Assembly (NCBI GenBank): GCA_951213105.1
Contig: OX578136.1
Coordinates: 157,619,178 to 157,683,177 of the forward strand
Direction: 5' to 3'
Source: Amaurobius ferox
Taxonomy: Eukaryota; Arthropoda; Arachnida; Araneae; Amaurobiidae
DNA: 64,000 nt
The notes under the pieces are model-generated. The model made no database searches. It had not been told where the DNA came from and saw only the letters and a program-made list of their open reading frames with translations. Positions 42,956-54,600 of this stretch are shown piece by piece (the stretch's first letter is position 1; the number at the start of each line of letters is the position of its first letter). The position numbers were made by a program, and so were the translations under genes.

Positions 42956-43510
42956 AATTTCAACTGCAGTGCATTGGATTTCGAGGTAAAATGAGGCAAC
43001 GGCTTAAAATGCAACTATAGAAAACATTTCGCATATTTTCTTTCCGTGGATTTTTTAGATTTTTCTCTGCTCGCACGTGACTGCTATTCAATACTTGTGA
43101 GACAACAGAGTAAAAAAAAATATTTTGCTCAGTTTTTCCCCATTAAATATCCTGTTATTATCATTGATTGCAGAACGGCAGTGTAAAAATATTTTTTCGA
43201 CTTTATAGAGGACTCTTAAAACTTTTTTTCTGAAAATAAAAACTAATACTATGTTACTTAAATACTCAAATTGTGGTTCATAATATTATTTGTTTGCATA
43301 AAATAATGGAAGAGAGTTTTGGGTTAAAATGTGTTGAGATGAGAAACAGTCGTGATAAAAAAAAAGAAAAAAGAACTTGAATTTCCAATTAAAACGGCAA
43401 TTTTGAACTTTTATAACGCAAGCCATCCTGCACCATAGTTATAATTAAAAGTTTCCAAATGTTTTCTTATTTTCCTTTTATAAAATATGTAAAGTATGTA
43501 AAGTAACAGT
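42955..43510 (+). repeat. Repeat family C, copy 6 with downstream part
   Basis: It matches 12400-12930: GTGCATTGGATTTCGAGG, ATGAGGCAACGGC, TTTTTCCCCATTAAA, GAACTTGAATTTCCAA and AAAACGGCAATTTTGAA. It abuts family B copy 5 directly. Confidence 0.65.
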
Positions 43511-43589
43511 TCTGTGACGATGTAGAATATTCCAAACATTTTATTGGTGAGTTGAAATGATCGAACTGTAGACTTTGATTAATAGTGAT

Positions 43590-45275
43590 TAGAAAAAATA
43601 TCTGATGTGGGCAGCACAAGAATTTCCTTATATAATGCCACGAATTTACTCCTTTTACAGTCAAAACACAATGTATAAGATCCGTGGGACTGTATTTTTA
43701 CCTTTGAATTGTACATTTGACGATATTCCGGATGCAAATCTGTAAAAATATTAAAAAAGAATCCAATTAACTTACATTTCGCGCAACTCTAAACAATTAT
43801 CAATATTGATAGCATCCTCAATAAGCGATATAGTCCGTATATTAAAATATTTTAGTAATTAATTCATCAATTAGACATCATTTTCAATAATTTAGTGTCA
43901 TTTTTTCAATTTTGACGATATTTTGATATATATTAATCTGGGACTAAATATCGCCAAATTGGCGATACGTCGCTAGATTATTAGCCAAATTCGCCAAATA
44001 CATCAGCAAGTATTACAGATAAACGGAGAGAAGAACATTTCTTATAGAAGGTATGCACGTTATATGACGGAAATCACAATTTCCGAAATATTACTTCCCA
44101 TTTGGCGTCCTTTTTATCAATTTGCCAAGATTTTTCTCACTTTGGCAACATTTAAAATAGTCGCAAGTTGTCGAAATTTCGTTAAATTTCTTGTTACGGA
44201 CGGACGGACGGAGAAATGGGTTATCCTTATAGTCTACTCTTATGTTCTTTCCAAGATATGGAACTTTCATCAATTAGTCGTCATTTCATTGATTCAGCGT
44301 TAGTTGCATCAATTTGGCGAATTTTTATCAATTGGGTGATATTTTCGTCAATTTGGCAACATTTGAAAAGTCACCAAGTTGGAGATGTTCCGAAAAATTC
44401 GTCACTAAATTTTTTCCAAACGTTACGGACGGAAAAAAAGGTTATTTTTATAGCAGATTCTTATATTCTTTCCAAGATAGTGAATTTTTGCCAATTAGTC
44501 GTCAATTTCATGGTTTTAGCGTCATTTTCATCAATTTGTCGACATTTTTGTTAATTTGGAAACATTTAAAAATGTCGACAAGTTGGCGACATTTCACCAA
44601 AATATCGTCAAACGTTATGGATGGAGAAATAAGTTATTTTTACAGCAGATAAGCGATTATTGGTGTCCAAAACAAAAGTATTACTCAAAGTACCTTCTCT
44701 CATGTAGATTCACGAGAATAATGTCACCCAATTTATCGCATGATATTACATATGAAAAGTGAATTATTTTTATAGTTATTGTATGAAAAGTGAAGTATTT
44801 TACAATAATTAATATATTTTTTATTTTATGTGATTTTTTTATACATTTATTTGAAAAATGTGTAATATCTCAAGAACGGTTCAAGTTAGCGTTCTAGAGT
44901 TTATATCAATCGTTTTCTACTGAAAAATTACATAGGAAATGGCTATTTGTGTAACTTTATTGAAGGTTTAGGTTTCTTTGATGATTTTTTCAGAAGTTCA
45001 CTCGAAAATTTAGGGAGGTCCTGAGCATTCAATTACGTTTAAAAACAATAGGCTTCCAGTATTCATGGATTGTAATTTTTGTACCATATTTCGCTGCTCT
45101 AATCGCTCCATTTGTTCGTGAGATATCGTCTCCATAGATTCACTGACACACACACAGACATCATCTCAACGTTTGATTCGTGTTCAGATATGCTTGAAAC
45201 TTGCTATCCCGTTGAAAACTCTAATTTGAATTTTCGCCACCGTCACAATACTTTCCTTATACATTATATTCTTGG
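43590..45275 (+). mobile_element. Repeat family B, copy 6 (expanded interior)
   Basis: The left end is TCTGATGTGGGCAGCACAAG and the right end CACAATACTTTCCTTATACA. The interior has three tandem units of about 190-220 bp, each starting near ACGGACGGA and holding ATCAATTTGGCGA-type phrases and a GTCG(C/A)CAAGTTGGCGA palindrome. This makes it longer than the ~1.0-kb copies. Short frames here arise from the repeats. Confidence 0.85.
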
Positions 45276-45279
45276 TCTC

Positions 45280-45450
45280 GTGTGTAATTGATTAAAAATT
45301 GTGAATAAGTAATCACTTTAGTTTCAGAGCACATTGGAAGAACGTGTCTTGGGACGCATTGTAGAAAACGCTGCTGACCCTCTGGAACGCACACTGGCAT
45401 TGGGTTATATACTAATAAATAAAACATGTAGGTAAAAGTAAGGAGTTAAA
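45280..45450. other. Unassigned spacer
   Basis: No repeat partner or gene was recognised. Confidence 0.3.
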
Positions 45451-46000
45451 AAGTTATATTAAGAAAATGCCAATATCGTTTGAGACAATAATTCAGGTGG
45501 CGTTGGGATAAGATGAGTAGCCCTACATTGTATACATTACTATGGTGAAAGGCCTAAAATATTAATTTAAACTGTCAATTTTGTAAAACAAAATTAGTAG
45601 CGCAATGCAAAGTAGAACTGAAACAATAAAGAATGTTCCTACGTAGTTAAAATTGTTTTATCTTACAATTCATTTGTATATCCATATATTATGTACTCTA
45701 TTCCACCACTATCAAGAAATACTAGTTAATCATACTCATTATTAGGGAACCCTTAATTTAAAAATAATCAAAAATGTAAACCTTTCTGTTAACTAATCTT
45801 TCTGTAATGTAGCAACTAACAATAGCAGCTGCGTACTTTACTAACACTACCAACATCTAGATATAATTCTCAAAGCGTTATGGCATTTTCAAGCATTTCA
45901 TCCATAGGAGTTTCATCTTCTTTCTAACTCCTTCAAATCTGTCTAAATGAGTTATGTTGCCAACGCTCTATAATGAAAAGTCTTTTGCTATGGAAATGTA
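45450..46000 (+). repeat. Repeat family F, copy 1
   Basis: It matches 51580-51830 (GTTTGAGACAAT, AGGTGGCG, TAGTGCAATGCAAA-like, CTACGTA) and 53200-53340 (CACTACCAACATCTAGAT-like, AATTCTCAAAGC.TTATGG). The two parts are contiguous here and separated by ~1.4 kb there. Confidence 0.65.
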
Positions 46001-46189
46001 ATAATTTCTTTAACTTTTACATTCATTTCCTGTGAAGTTTCTTAGCGATAGAATCCTTCAAAATGCGTGTAATTTTATGTAAGAGTGCGTTTTGCACTTA
46101 TTGCGATTATATCTAAATCATATTTTCCGAGTAAATTAAAATAGAACAAAATGTAGCAAAAGCCATATGTTTCACACATCTGACCTTTC

Positions 46190-46600
46190 AAGTAATATTT
46201 GTGAATTAAAATTGCAGTTCAAACTGAGTGAAAATTAAAACTTCATCAGAGTAAAACCCCAAAGTTCTGAATAATTATGGAAAGCACTTCATGTACTCCC
46301 TGCGGCAGGAAAACTTTTGATCGCCGGCATTAAATATTTAGCCAAGTGTCAATATTAGCTCCAAATTACGAAAATATAACTTTCGGATTTATTTAGAGTT
46401 CTATAGTGGTTCTCAAAACTTCAAATCCTCTTAATATTCAATTTAACATGCTAAGACTTAATATATTAATGAGGACGATGCCAAGTTTTTTGCTCGCAGA
46501 ATATTTTGCTAACTAGTAACGTAATACGGAAGGATATAATAACAGGAATTGATGTTTAAACCGAAGCTTTGTTAGTTTAGCTGGGAAAATACCTTTTTAC
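46190..46600 (+). repeat. Repeat family E, copy 2
   Basis: See the match with 24885-25270. It follows directly after family F, hinting that F and E were once one unit. Confidence 0.65.
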
Positions 46601-47500
46601 AATTAAAATAAATCTGATATGGCCAGGGAAGGGTTTTTTATACGGACTCAAGTATTTTATTTTTCTTCCGATTTTTACTTATAGCCATTAAAATTAATTG
46701 TTTGAAAGTACAATATATGATTAATAGTTTATAACGAAAAGGAATTTAAAGTATTCAGATTAAATTAGTTATTAAGTACGGGTGCATAAAATAATGTATA
46801 GTATTTCCTCTCATATATTCCCCAGATCCCTTGAGCTCTCAAAATGTATAGACACTTGCGGACCATGCTTCTCCTGTATTATTTACCATATGACCCATAT
46901 CTAAGCATAGTTACCATAGCACCACTAACAAAACACAATTTATTAGGGATAGCAGAACGATTCTGCTATTCGTTCACTTCCCACCATATTTACTGCTTTT
47001 GCTCTGTGGGTTTTTGTGTTCTTAGTTTCCTGCCAGTCGCTTGGTTTCCCCCTTACATTTCTTCTCTCAGTGTTGACTAGACCATTTCTCTTAATTTCAT
47101 CCACGTATGCTATCCAAAGCTGCCCACCTAATGATAGCAAGTGAGGTCGCGCTTTTTGTAGGTTCTGAAGAAAAAGGCTGTTTTTTGCTTTTGAAACTGG
47201 TTGACAGATAAACTTAAGTATATATGGTGTATTTTACGAAGTTTTAATTTATAGTGTTATTATGTTTTGGGGAGATTGTTTTATGTACTCATGATAGGGA
47301 TGCATTTATTTCAACATGTATCAGCAATTTTTATTTCGGGTATACCATTGGGCCCAAGAAAACATCAATCTTGTCTATCAATCTTCATATCAATCGTATC
47401 TATCCTACGAATAATAATATACATCTTTCAGTTTTATTTTTATTCTAACATCATAATTCAGCCTTTGTTTCATCGCCCAATGTGAGTGAGGTTTTTACGA
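46600..47500. other. Mostly unassigned; possible RT tail fragment at 46943-47140 (minus)
   Basis: The minus-strand frame reads GGQLWIAYVDEIKRNGL and later KPSDWQET. This faintly resembles the 'GRP.RW.D.V..DL..' tail of some LINE reverse transcriptases. Too short to classify. The rest is AT-rich. Confidence 0.25.
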
Positions 47501-47501
47501 A

Positions 47502-47563
47502 AAACCGCCACAATATTTATGTTATAAAATAAATATTGTGGCGGTTTACTATTGTGGCGGTTA
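47502..47563. repeat. 19-bp perfect hairpin plus a third half-copy
   Basis: AAACCGCCACAATATTTAT (47502-47520) and its exact complement (47529-47547) surround an 8-base loop. ATTGTGGCGGTTA follows again at 47551-47563. Confidence 0.95.
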
Positions 47564-47639
47564 AGATACTATTTTTAAAAAAATGTTCTGCCAGTTTTTG
47601 ATATTCCAATTTAATAGTTTGATTTTAAGTGGAAAAAAT

Positions 47640-48250
47640 TTTACCATACTATTGTTTTTATTATAAAGCTTTTCTTTAAAAATTTACTTCTCCGGATCAT
47701 ATAAATATAGATTAGATGATGACTGATTTACTTGTAGATCCAATTTTGCAAGTGGTGAGTACAGTAAGGATTTCCACTTCCAGTTCTTTTTACATTTCCG
47801 GTTTACACGTGTTCATTTTGCTTAAAACATATATTTATCAAGAATTGCTGTAGATAGAGCTTAGGTGATAAATGACATGAGTTTAGAACCATATTCTGAA
47901 GGTGATAAATTGATTTACTAGGAATTTATACACTTACTGTTCAAAATGTTTTCTTGAAATATCTATTTATCAAGAATGGCTAATAGAAAGCACTCAGACG
48001 ATGACTGATATGAATTCAGTATCAAAATATGGAGAAGATAGAGGATGAAGGGGGGGGGGGGGTACTAAGAATTTCCAATTCCAGTTAAAAAATTTCAAAA
48101 TATTTTTAAAAATCCCGTTTTTTTATTTTCAGTTCAAAAAATTTGTTTGAGTCGTCGATTTTTCAAGATTGCATATAGATAGTGCTTAAATGATGACTGA
48201 GATTAATTCAACATCAAATGATATATTGATTCAACACCGAATACTAATCT
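47640..48250 (-). repeat. Repeat family G, copy 3 (inverted)
   Basis: Units of about 170-190 bp carry ATTTATCAAGAAT, GATGACTGA and ATTTCCA(C/A)TTCCAG, the complements of the family G phrases at 11.9 and 19.6 kb. A G12-like run occurs at about 48050. Confidence 0.65.
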
Positions 48251-48254
48251 GTAC

Positions 48255-48375
48255 TAATTTTTGAAAAAAATTAGTAAAACTGTATTACCTTTTTCAAAAA
48301 TTAGTAAAACTGTATTACTTTTTTTCAAAAATTAGTAAAACTGTATTACTTTTTTTCAAAAATTAGTAAAACTGT
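48255..48375. repeat. 31-bp tandem repeat, about 4 copies
   Basis: The unit AAAAATTAGTAAAACTGTAT followed by TACTTTTTTTC is repeated with nearly identical copies. Confidence 0.95.
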
Positions 48376-48379
48376 AAAT

Positions 48380-49500
48380 AAGTATGCAAAAGGTAATTAA
48401 AATGTCTTATAGCTCCATCATACATAAAGTGTACACATCATTTGCCATCCCATGAAAACTCTTTCATATATATATTTTTTTACTTTTAATTCGCAGTTCT
48501 ACGTATCGTTTCAGTTAGTGAGCACGGTTTTTCCGACCTGACGAAGGACGCTCATATTTCCCTTTAAACATACGCTGTGATCAAATTTCATATGCTGGTT
48601 ACTTTTATTAAGAAAATACGTCTCATTTGAACTATTGCAATCAACAGTTACCTTCAGTATTGTGAATGAAGTGTTTAAAAAGGTGACCCACCTTTCATAT
48701 CTCGCGTTCTAATTATCTGATCGCGATCATTCCACTTGCATTAATTTTGACTTAGAGATCTCACAAATAATGATGATGACGCAGGCTTTTATCTCGAGAG
48801 AGCACTCTCATATAATAAATTCTTCTACTTATGGGAATTAACACAGAACATGATACAAATATGCGCACGTCCGAGATCAATTAGCTCAAATTGCTTGCGA
48901 TAAATTTCTCAACACGGCAGCCGTCTAATGGCATTCGGAGGTCGACAAAAACACATTCAATTTTGATCCTGTTATTATTATGACCATGTCAGAACACTGT
49001 ATATCGAATTCAACGTGTTTTACTAGTTAACTAACTCAGATCTTCGTAATTTTATTACTTAAGTTTTCATTTTAAAATTTTATTTTATTTGACTAGACCG
49101 AATTACCCGTCTTAATAAGTGCCCGCTGCTTAAATAATATAACACTACTTAATTTCCAAACCGCATGTTTTGAATTAAAATATTTCCTATGCTCCCTCTT
49201 TCCCCATCGACATCCATACCGACTGACTATGCAACACGGACATAAAATAAGCTAAACAAACCTTAAATAAGCGCTCGATCGCCGATCGTTGGCAAAATGA
49301 CAGAAAAAAACACCTTATATGCTTCATAAGTTATATATTTTATATTGGCTAAGTCTGAAAATTAAAAAAATACATATATACTACCAAAAATTCGCAAAAA
49401 AAAAAAAAAAGAGTTCCCTTACTTCAAAAGTAAAATACAAAAATAATATTGCTATCTCGGCGAGTTTTCATGCTATAAAATTTAAATTTTAGTACAATAC
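48380..49500. other. AT-rich, nothing recognised
   Basis: Contains a poly(A) run at about 49397-49410. No gene. Confidence 0.4.
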
Positions 49501-50960
49501 TCATAATAATAAATTAGGGGCTTTTTCCCCCTGTTCGCTAACGCTCGCCAACCCCTGTAATTCCTTTGGCTAATCGGGTGGCTTCGCGTCCCACACGTTG
49601 ACGCTCGCTAAGCGTGCTCTTTCATTCCGCATCCTACGCAGGCGTAATACTTCCATTAGGAGCCTCTTCTTATTCGCTAATACTCGCCAATTCTATTCAC
49701 CCCGCCCGGTGCACAGGACTTCTTCCTTGTCCATTGCTCGCTGACGATCATTAACTCACAGGATTCAGACAGGATATATTCTCACAGGATATAGACTATA
49801 GGCTGCGCTTATAGTCTATGCCGCCCATTAATCGCAGTAGCTCGTTTCGCCAGTTCTTTCGCTACATCGGTTACGTAAATGTTGGAGCTTTCCCCCTATT
49901 TCGCTGCCATTCAACAATTCCTGGAACTCGCTTCGCAAGCATTTTCACCCTATTCGGCTTACATAACCACAGCTTGCTAACGATCACCAACTCAATAATC
50001 GCGGGAATTCACGTTGCGAGCTGTAACGCAGGTGTAATACACTCATTGAACTCCACTTTTTTCTCTCTGAAGCTCTTCAACCTTTTATTAACCTTTTGCT
50101 TACGAGTGGGACAGTGTCAATCCCTAAAGAAGAACCTCTCAAAAAGACAGAGGTATTTGACATTCCGTATCCCAAACAGTTTGATCCCCCTTTGCAGACA
50201 TTGGCGTCCATAGACGCCAATGTCTGCAAAGGGAGATGGGGGATCGAACTGTTTGGGATAGGGTATGTCAAATACCCGTCTTTTTGAGAGATTCTTCTTT
50301 AGGGATTGACGCTGTTCCACCCTTAAGCAAAAGGTTAATTAATATTTATTTAGCTGAAAACAAAATTCTACGCCCGTATTGCACATTTACGAGCTTATAT
50401 GTAAAATTTTAGAACTGTACGTTTTGCTATTTATTTTTAATGCAGCATATAGGCGTATTACGCACCGTTGGGGCTCCGCTTAGTGTCCTCTGATGCTTGT
50501 CAACCCTCGGAATTCGTTTTGTATACTCTTTGACTTCACCCAGCTCTCATGTTCACAGTTCACAGACATTCGCAAACTTTTGAACTCAAGGGCTCCACCC
50601 CCTGTTCGCTACTGCTCCCTAACCACCAAAACTCACTTAACAAGCTCTTTGGTCACTGCAGCTACGCAGGTGTAATAACTTAGGGGATCCCGTTCCCTGC
50701 TCTCTGACGTGCACCAACTCCAGTAACTCACTTCGAGTCTTTGTCGCTTCGCTTTTTACTCGCTGACGCTCTTGTCGCGTGCTACGCAAGCGTAATACGG
50801 CCGTTCCTTGATCGGTGATGCTCGCCAAATGTTCGATCTCGCTTCGGGAGCGCTTTCAAGCCAGCCAGCGCACACGACCGCCTTTATATCCCTTGCACGC
50901 AGTTACTCGCCAACCTCTTGGGCTCGGGTTCTCACCTGCCCTCTTTGTAGCTTCTCATTG
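49500..50960. repeat. GC-richer island of degenerate ~130-bp tandem units
   Basis: The phrase TACGCAGGCGTAATAC (variants AACGCAGGTGTAATAC and TACGCAAGCGTAATAC) occurs near 49629, 50030, 50652 and 50783; the last two are about 130 bp apart. Between them recur CTGTTCGCTAACGCTCGCCAA-like, AACTCGCTTCG(C/A)GAGC-like and TCGCTGACGCTC. Units are heavily diverged. The base composition is unlike the surroundings. Several short frames exist on both strands, but none keeps a frame from unit to unit. Origin unknown. A palindromic element interrupts it at 50092-50334. Confidence 0.6.
50092..50334. mobile_element. Palindromic piggyBac-like MITE with TTAA target sites
   Basis: The 243-bp segment is almost one continuous inverted repeat. 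It begins CCTTTTGCTTA and ends TAAGCAAAAGG, and the arms meet at GGCGTCCATAGACGCC (about 50200-50217). TTAA lies on both sides (50088-50091 and 50335-50338), the target of piggyBac-class transposases. The overlapping frames on both strands are shadows of the palindrome. Confidence 0.8.
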
Positions 50961-51560
50961 GATTTGGTCTGTGGCTGCACAAAGTTATTTTTTAATATAG
51001 AGAGAAATTTAAAAAAATGTAGAACGAAATCTTTTAAATACGCAAAGTTAAAAAACCAATAAATTAAACCCATTTACATTGAAAACAGCTACATTTTTGT
51101 TGGAACAAGATGTCCGCCATTTACTTAAAATATCTGCTTTTGAATATCATCTACAGCGGCAAAGAATGAACAGATTTGTTTTGACGAAATGGTGCAAAAT
51201 GGCCAAGTTTTAGCTTTAATAGTTCGCAACTCGTAAACTAATTCAAATATTAAAAAATCTTGCCGAAATGCATTGTCCGGAGACGTAAAGCAACTCTGAA
51301 GCAAATTTTTCAGTTGTCCAACGGTTCAATATTCCGCTACAGACGACGTACACAAGCACACGCAGACAAATACCTATTTTTACTAAGCTCCTTGCACATG
51401 ACTTAAAATTTGAGCGAAACTGGTTCACTGCAAAGTAAGTTGATTGTCTTATCTCCGATATTACGCCTAACATTAACATATGCATTATTCTTTGGGTAAA
51501 AACAAGTAGATTAATTAAAAATATTTCGACAACAAATAGCCTATTCATGGGGTCACAGAG
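50960..51560. other. No gene recognised
   Basis: A 101-codon minus-strand frame (51243-51548) has no recognisable domain. Plus-strand phrases such as ACAGACGACGTACACAAG, CACACGCAGACA recall the family B interior, so this may be a distant relative. Confidence 0.3.
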
Positions 51561-51840
51561 AAGGAGTTAAAACAAACTATCTGCACTGAAAACGGCAAAA
51601 TAGTTTGAGACAATCATTTAGGTGGCGCTGGTGTAAGATAAGTCCCATTATATTGTATGTATTTCTAAGGCAAAAGACTCATTAAAATCAATAATATTTA
51701 TTTAAACTGTTAACTTTGCAGGAAACATGATTAGTGCAATGCAAATTAGAATTCAAATAGAATAGAATATTACTACGTATTCAAATTTATTTTACCTTTA
51801 AATTTACTTTTGTCTGAATATTCTGTATTCTATACCCTGT
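51560..51840 (+). repeat. Repeat family F, copy 2, first part
   Basis: It matches 45470-45660 (GTTTGAGACAATCATTTAGG, GTGGCGCTGG, CAATGCAAATTAGAA). Confidence 0.65.
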
Positions 51841-53200
51841 TCTACAACAGTGACGTAGCGTTCATAGAGGCTGAAAAACTTAGCCTCCCCTGTTTAAAAT
51901 CTAGTTTAAGAAATTATTTAAGCATTTTTATTTATTTTAATCTTTAAATAACTTTACGAATATATATGTATATGTTAGAATATTTAGTATATTTACGAAT
52001 ATATATGTATATGGTATTGAAACATCCCGGCTCTTCCGTGGTTGATAAACGCGTGTAACTGGCGTCTGGAAGCTAGCTTAAAATAAGACGTGGCTATTGC
52101 TTCCTTATTTGCAAATGACAATGATAGGATGTGAGATGTGACGTATCCCAATGACGCGGGCAAGAGTGGTGGGGTGCGGGTGAGAAATGTGAAAGAAAAT
52201 TTCTCCGGAAAGGCTAATGGTTCCTCCATTTTGGTCCAAATAAGGTTCTATTTTCGCAGAGAATAATAATTATTTGTAATTCTAAATAATTTGAGCCATT
52301 TTTCACGAATAACTTGACACTCACATAACTTTAAACAAGATCAGGAGCAAGAAATACCCCAATAGTGACTACTATTTAAACTTAGTAGTTAGTGAAGTAG
52401 ACTTTATCACGGCATCAATATGGCGAAGCATCCACTTGCATATTTGGGAGTTTTAGAAGGAATAAATGGGATTTCGCTTTGGCAATCATCTGTTGCATGA
52501 GAATATTTTTTACATAACCGATTGATAATATTTCTAGTAGATTTTTAGCATATTGTAACTATAAAATATTAAGTTTCCATAGTATTGAATTTATCAATAA
52601 TTGTTTAAGAACGTTGTTGATTACAGAGATTTTCAACTAGGCTTGTTATGTTCCAAATTTATTTTTCACCCATTTTCAGTGCACTCTTGAATTGTTCAAT
52701 GTTGTTAGTTCTAGCTGTTTATATTTACAAAACTGATATATCTCCTTTATCACTTGCTAACAATTTTCTAATTTATTTCTACTTCATATTTAATATGATG
52801 GTTGTAAAAGTTGATCTAATTTAGAAATAAGAAAGCATTTAAAATTTATATCTTGTATGTATTCATCTTACATAGGTAAAATTTTAAAAGTTCATTCATT
52901 TCACACACTTTTTGCATTTTTATGTTACATTATATTATTTTACTCATCAAAAGAATAATACGTATTGAAAGAGCTAATTCAAATATAAATATCACTTGTA
53001 ATAATAGCAAAACTCTTCCCAATTTAAAACGCTAAGCGCTTAGTCTTCCCACTCAAAAATCTTACGCAAAGCTACTATCTACAACTGGAAAATATACTTC
53101 TATTAATATAATAACTATAATTGATATATTCCACTAAATTACTTTTATTCATAATCAGGAAATTTTATTTTCAAACTATCAAAAATTCTTATATTAAACA
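51840..53200. other. Unassigned, inserted between the two parts of family F copy 2
   Basis: In copy 1 the flanking parts are adjacent, so this ~1.3 kb may be an insertion or expansion. It holds a repeated ATATTTACGAATATATATGT phrase (about 51955 and 51990) and a GC-richer patch at 52020-52240 with a 78-codon minus-strand frame that I do not recognise. Confidence 0.35.
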
Positions 53201-53340
53201 CTACGCCTTTCTCTTGTGTCTAATGAGAACAGGCGGTATTTTACAAACACTTGCAACACCTAGATCCAATTCTCAAAGCATTATGGTATTCTAAATTCAT
53301 CCATATGAGTTTCATTTATTTCTCTATAATTCTTGTCCGA
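53200..53340 (+). repeat. Repeat family F, copy 2, second part
   Basis: It matches 45835-45960 (ACACCTAGATCCAATTCTCA and AAGCATTATGGTATT). Confidence 0.6.
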
Positions 53341-53589
53341 ATCATTTTAAAACGAAAATAAATAGTGCAATCATTAATACAATCATTGAAGTTCCAGTTT
53401 GTAAATTATTTTCCGAATATCATGATCTCATATCATAACACTCAAAATAATTACATGTATTATTCATTAATTCATCTGACTTTAAATTGGGTGAAAATTT
53501 ACTATGTAGATCCCAGTAAGTATAATTTAAACGAAAAATATATCGTCTTTTCAATTGTCAACTTATTTTTATAACAATCAACACGTATG

Positions 53590-54050
53590 AAATAAGATCA
53601 GACATAAATTAGTTTTAGATACGCCTTTGCGGTAAACATTTGAAAAAGTATTTTTCGTTCTATAGCAGCATCATGTAATTAGAATATACAGGTTTATTTA
53701 GGGGATTTGCGCCTCCTCCTCTATACAGGGAAATAGTTGGGTTAGCAAGACAGAGGGGAGGGGTCGGTAAGGAGGAGTGGGAAACGGACTACGGAGGAGA
53801 AGTCTGTTATCGACTAAAAGCAAATACCGCGCGTGCTTAACTGGGAAATATGTTCATTTTCGTTTCAAGCTGATTTAAATGAGTCGAAAAAGAAGCGCCG
53901 CGTCTTCGTTTTCAACGCATTTTGACCTCTTTAAATATTTAACACTTTCTTTACCGAGATTAATTCTGGTAATAGCCTGTCAGCAGCGGCTGTCGGAGTC
54001 GCTCAACCGAAATGCTTTAATTTAAATTTTTGTAATTTAGAATAGAAGAG
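53590..54050 (+). repeat. Repeat family D, copy 2
   Basis: See the match with 21270-21690. A purine-rich patch at 53745-53800 (GGGGAGGGG) corresponds to the GGGAGGGTGAGG patch of copy 1. Confidence 0.75.
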
Positions 54051-54164
54051 GATCCATGCTTTAAAAGATTTCTCGCAGCATGAAATAAATATGTAAAATG
54101 TTCTTACCCGTCTAGAAAGATATGTGAGCAATTCTCATTGATTTATACTACAATAATGAATACA

Positions 54165-54450
54165 ATAATTAACTGTAAATGCAATTGTATTTACACTGAA
54201 TTTACATTGCATTTACACTGAATTGTAAAAATATTATATTCACATTGCATTTATACTGAATTATAAACACATTGTATTCGCATGGCATTTACACTGAATT
54301 ATAAATACATTGTATTCACATTGTGTGTACACTGAATTGTAAACGCATTGTATTCACATTGCATTTACACTGAATTGTATACACATTGTATTCACATTGT
54401 ATTTACACTGAATTGCAAATGTAATTGCAATTGCAATTGCCTTTACAATT
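54165..54450. repeat. ~38-bp tandem repeat, about 7 copies
   Basis: The unit ACACTGAATTGTAAACACAT followed by TGTATTCACATTGCATTT recurs with small changes. It ends in an ATTGCAATTGC run. Confidence 0.9.
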
Positions 54451-54600
54451 TCAATGCTTTTTTATGTGAACGCAGAGCTAAATGCTTACGACAATCACCA
54501 CTGAACTACTGGAAACTTGGTGCTGCAGATCATGAACTGAAAGCTCTATTTTATTGGAATATCCCTGTTAAAATTTTTCATTTTTCTTAGAAATGAATTG

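Noticed and set aside
49818..51062. Several short frames on both strands of the GC-richer island
   Set aside because: No frame is kept from unit to unit, and those at 50077-50320 are shadows of the palindrome.
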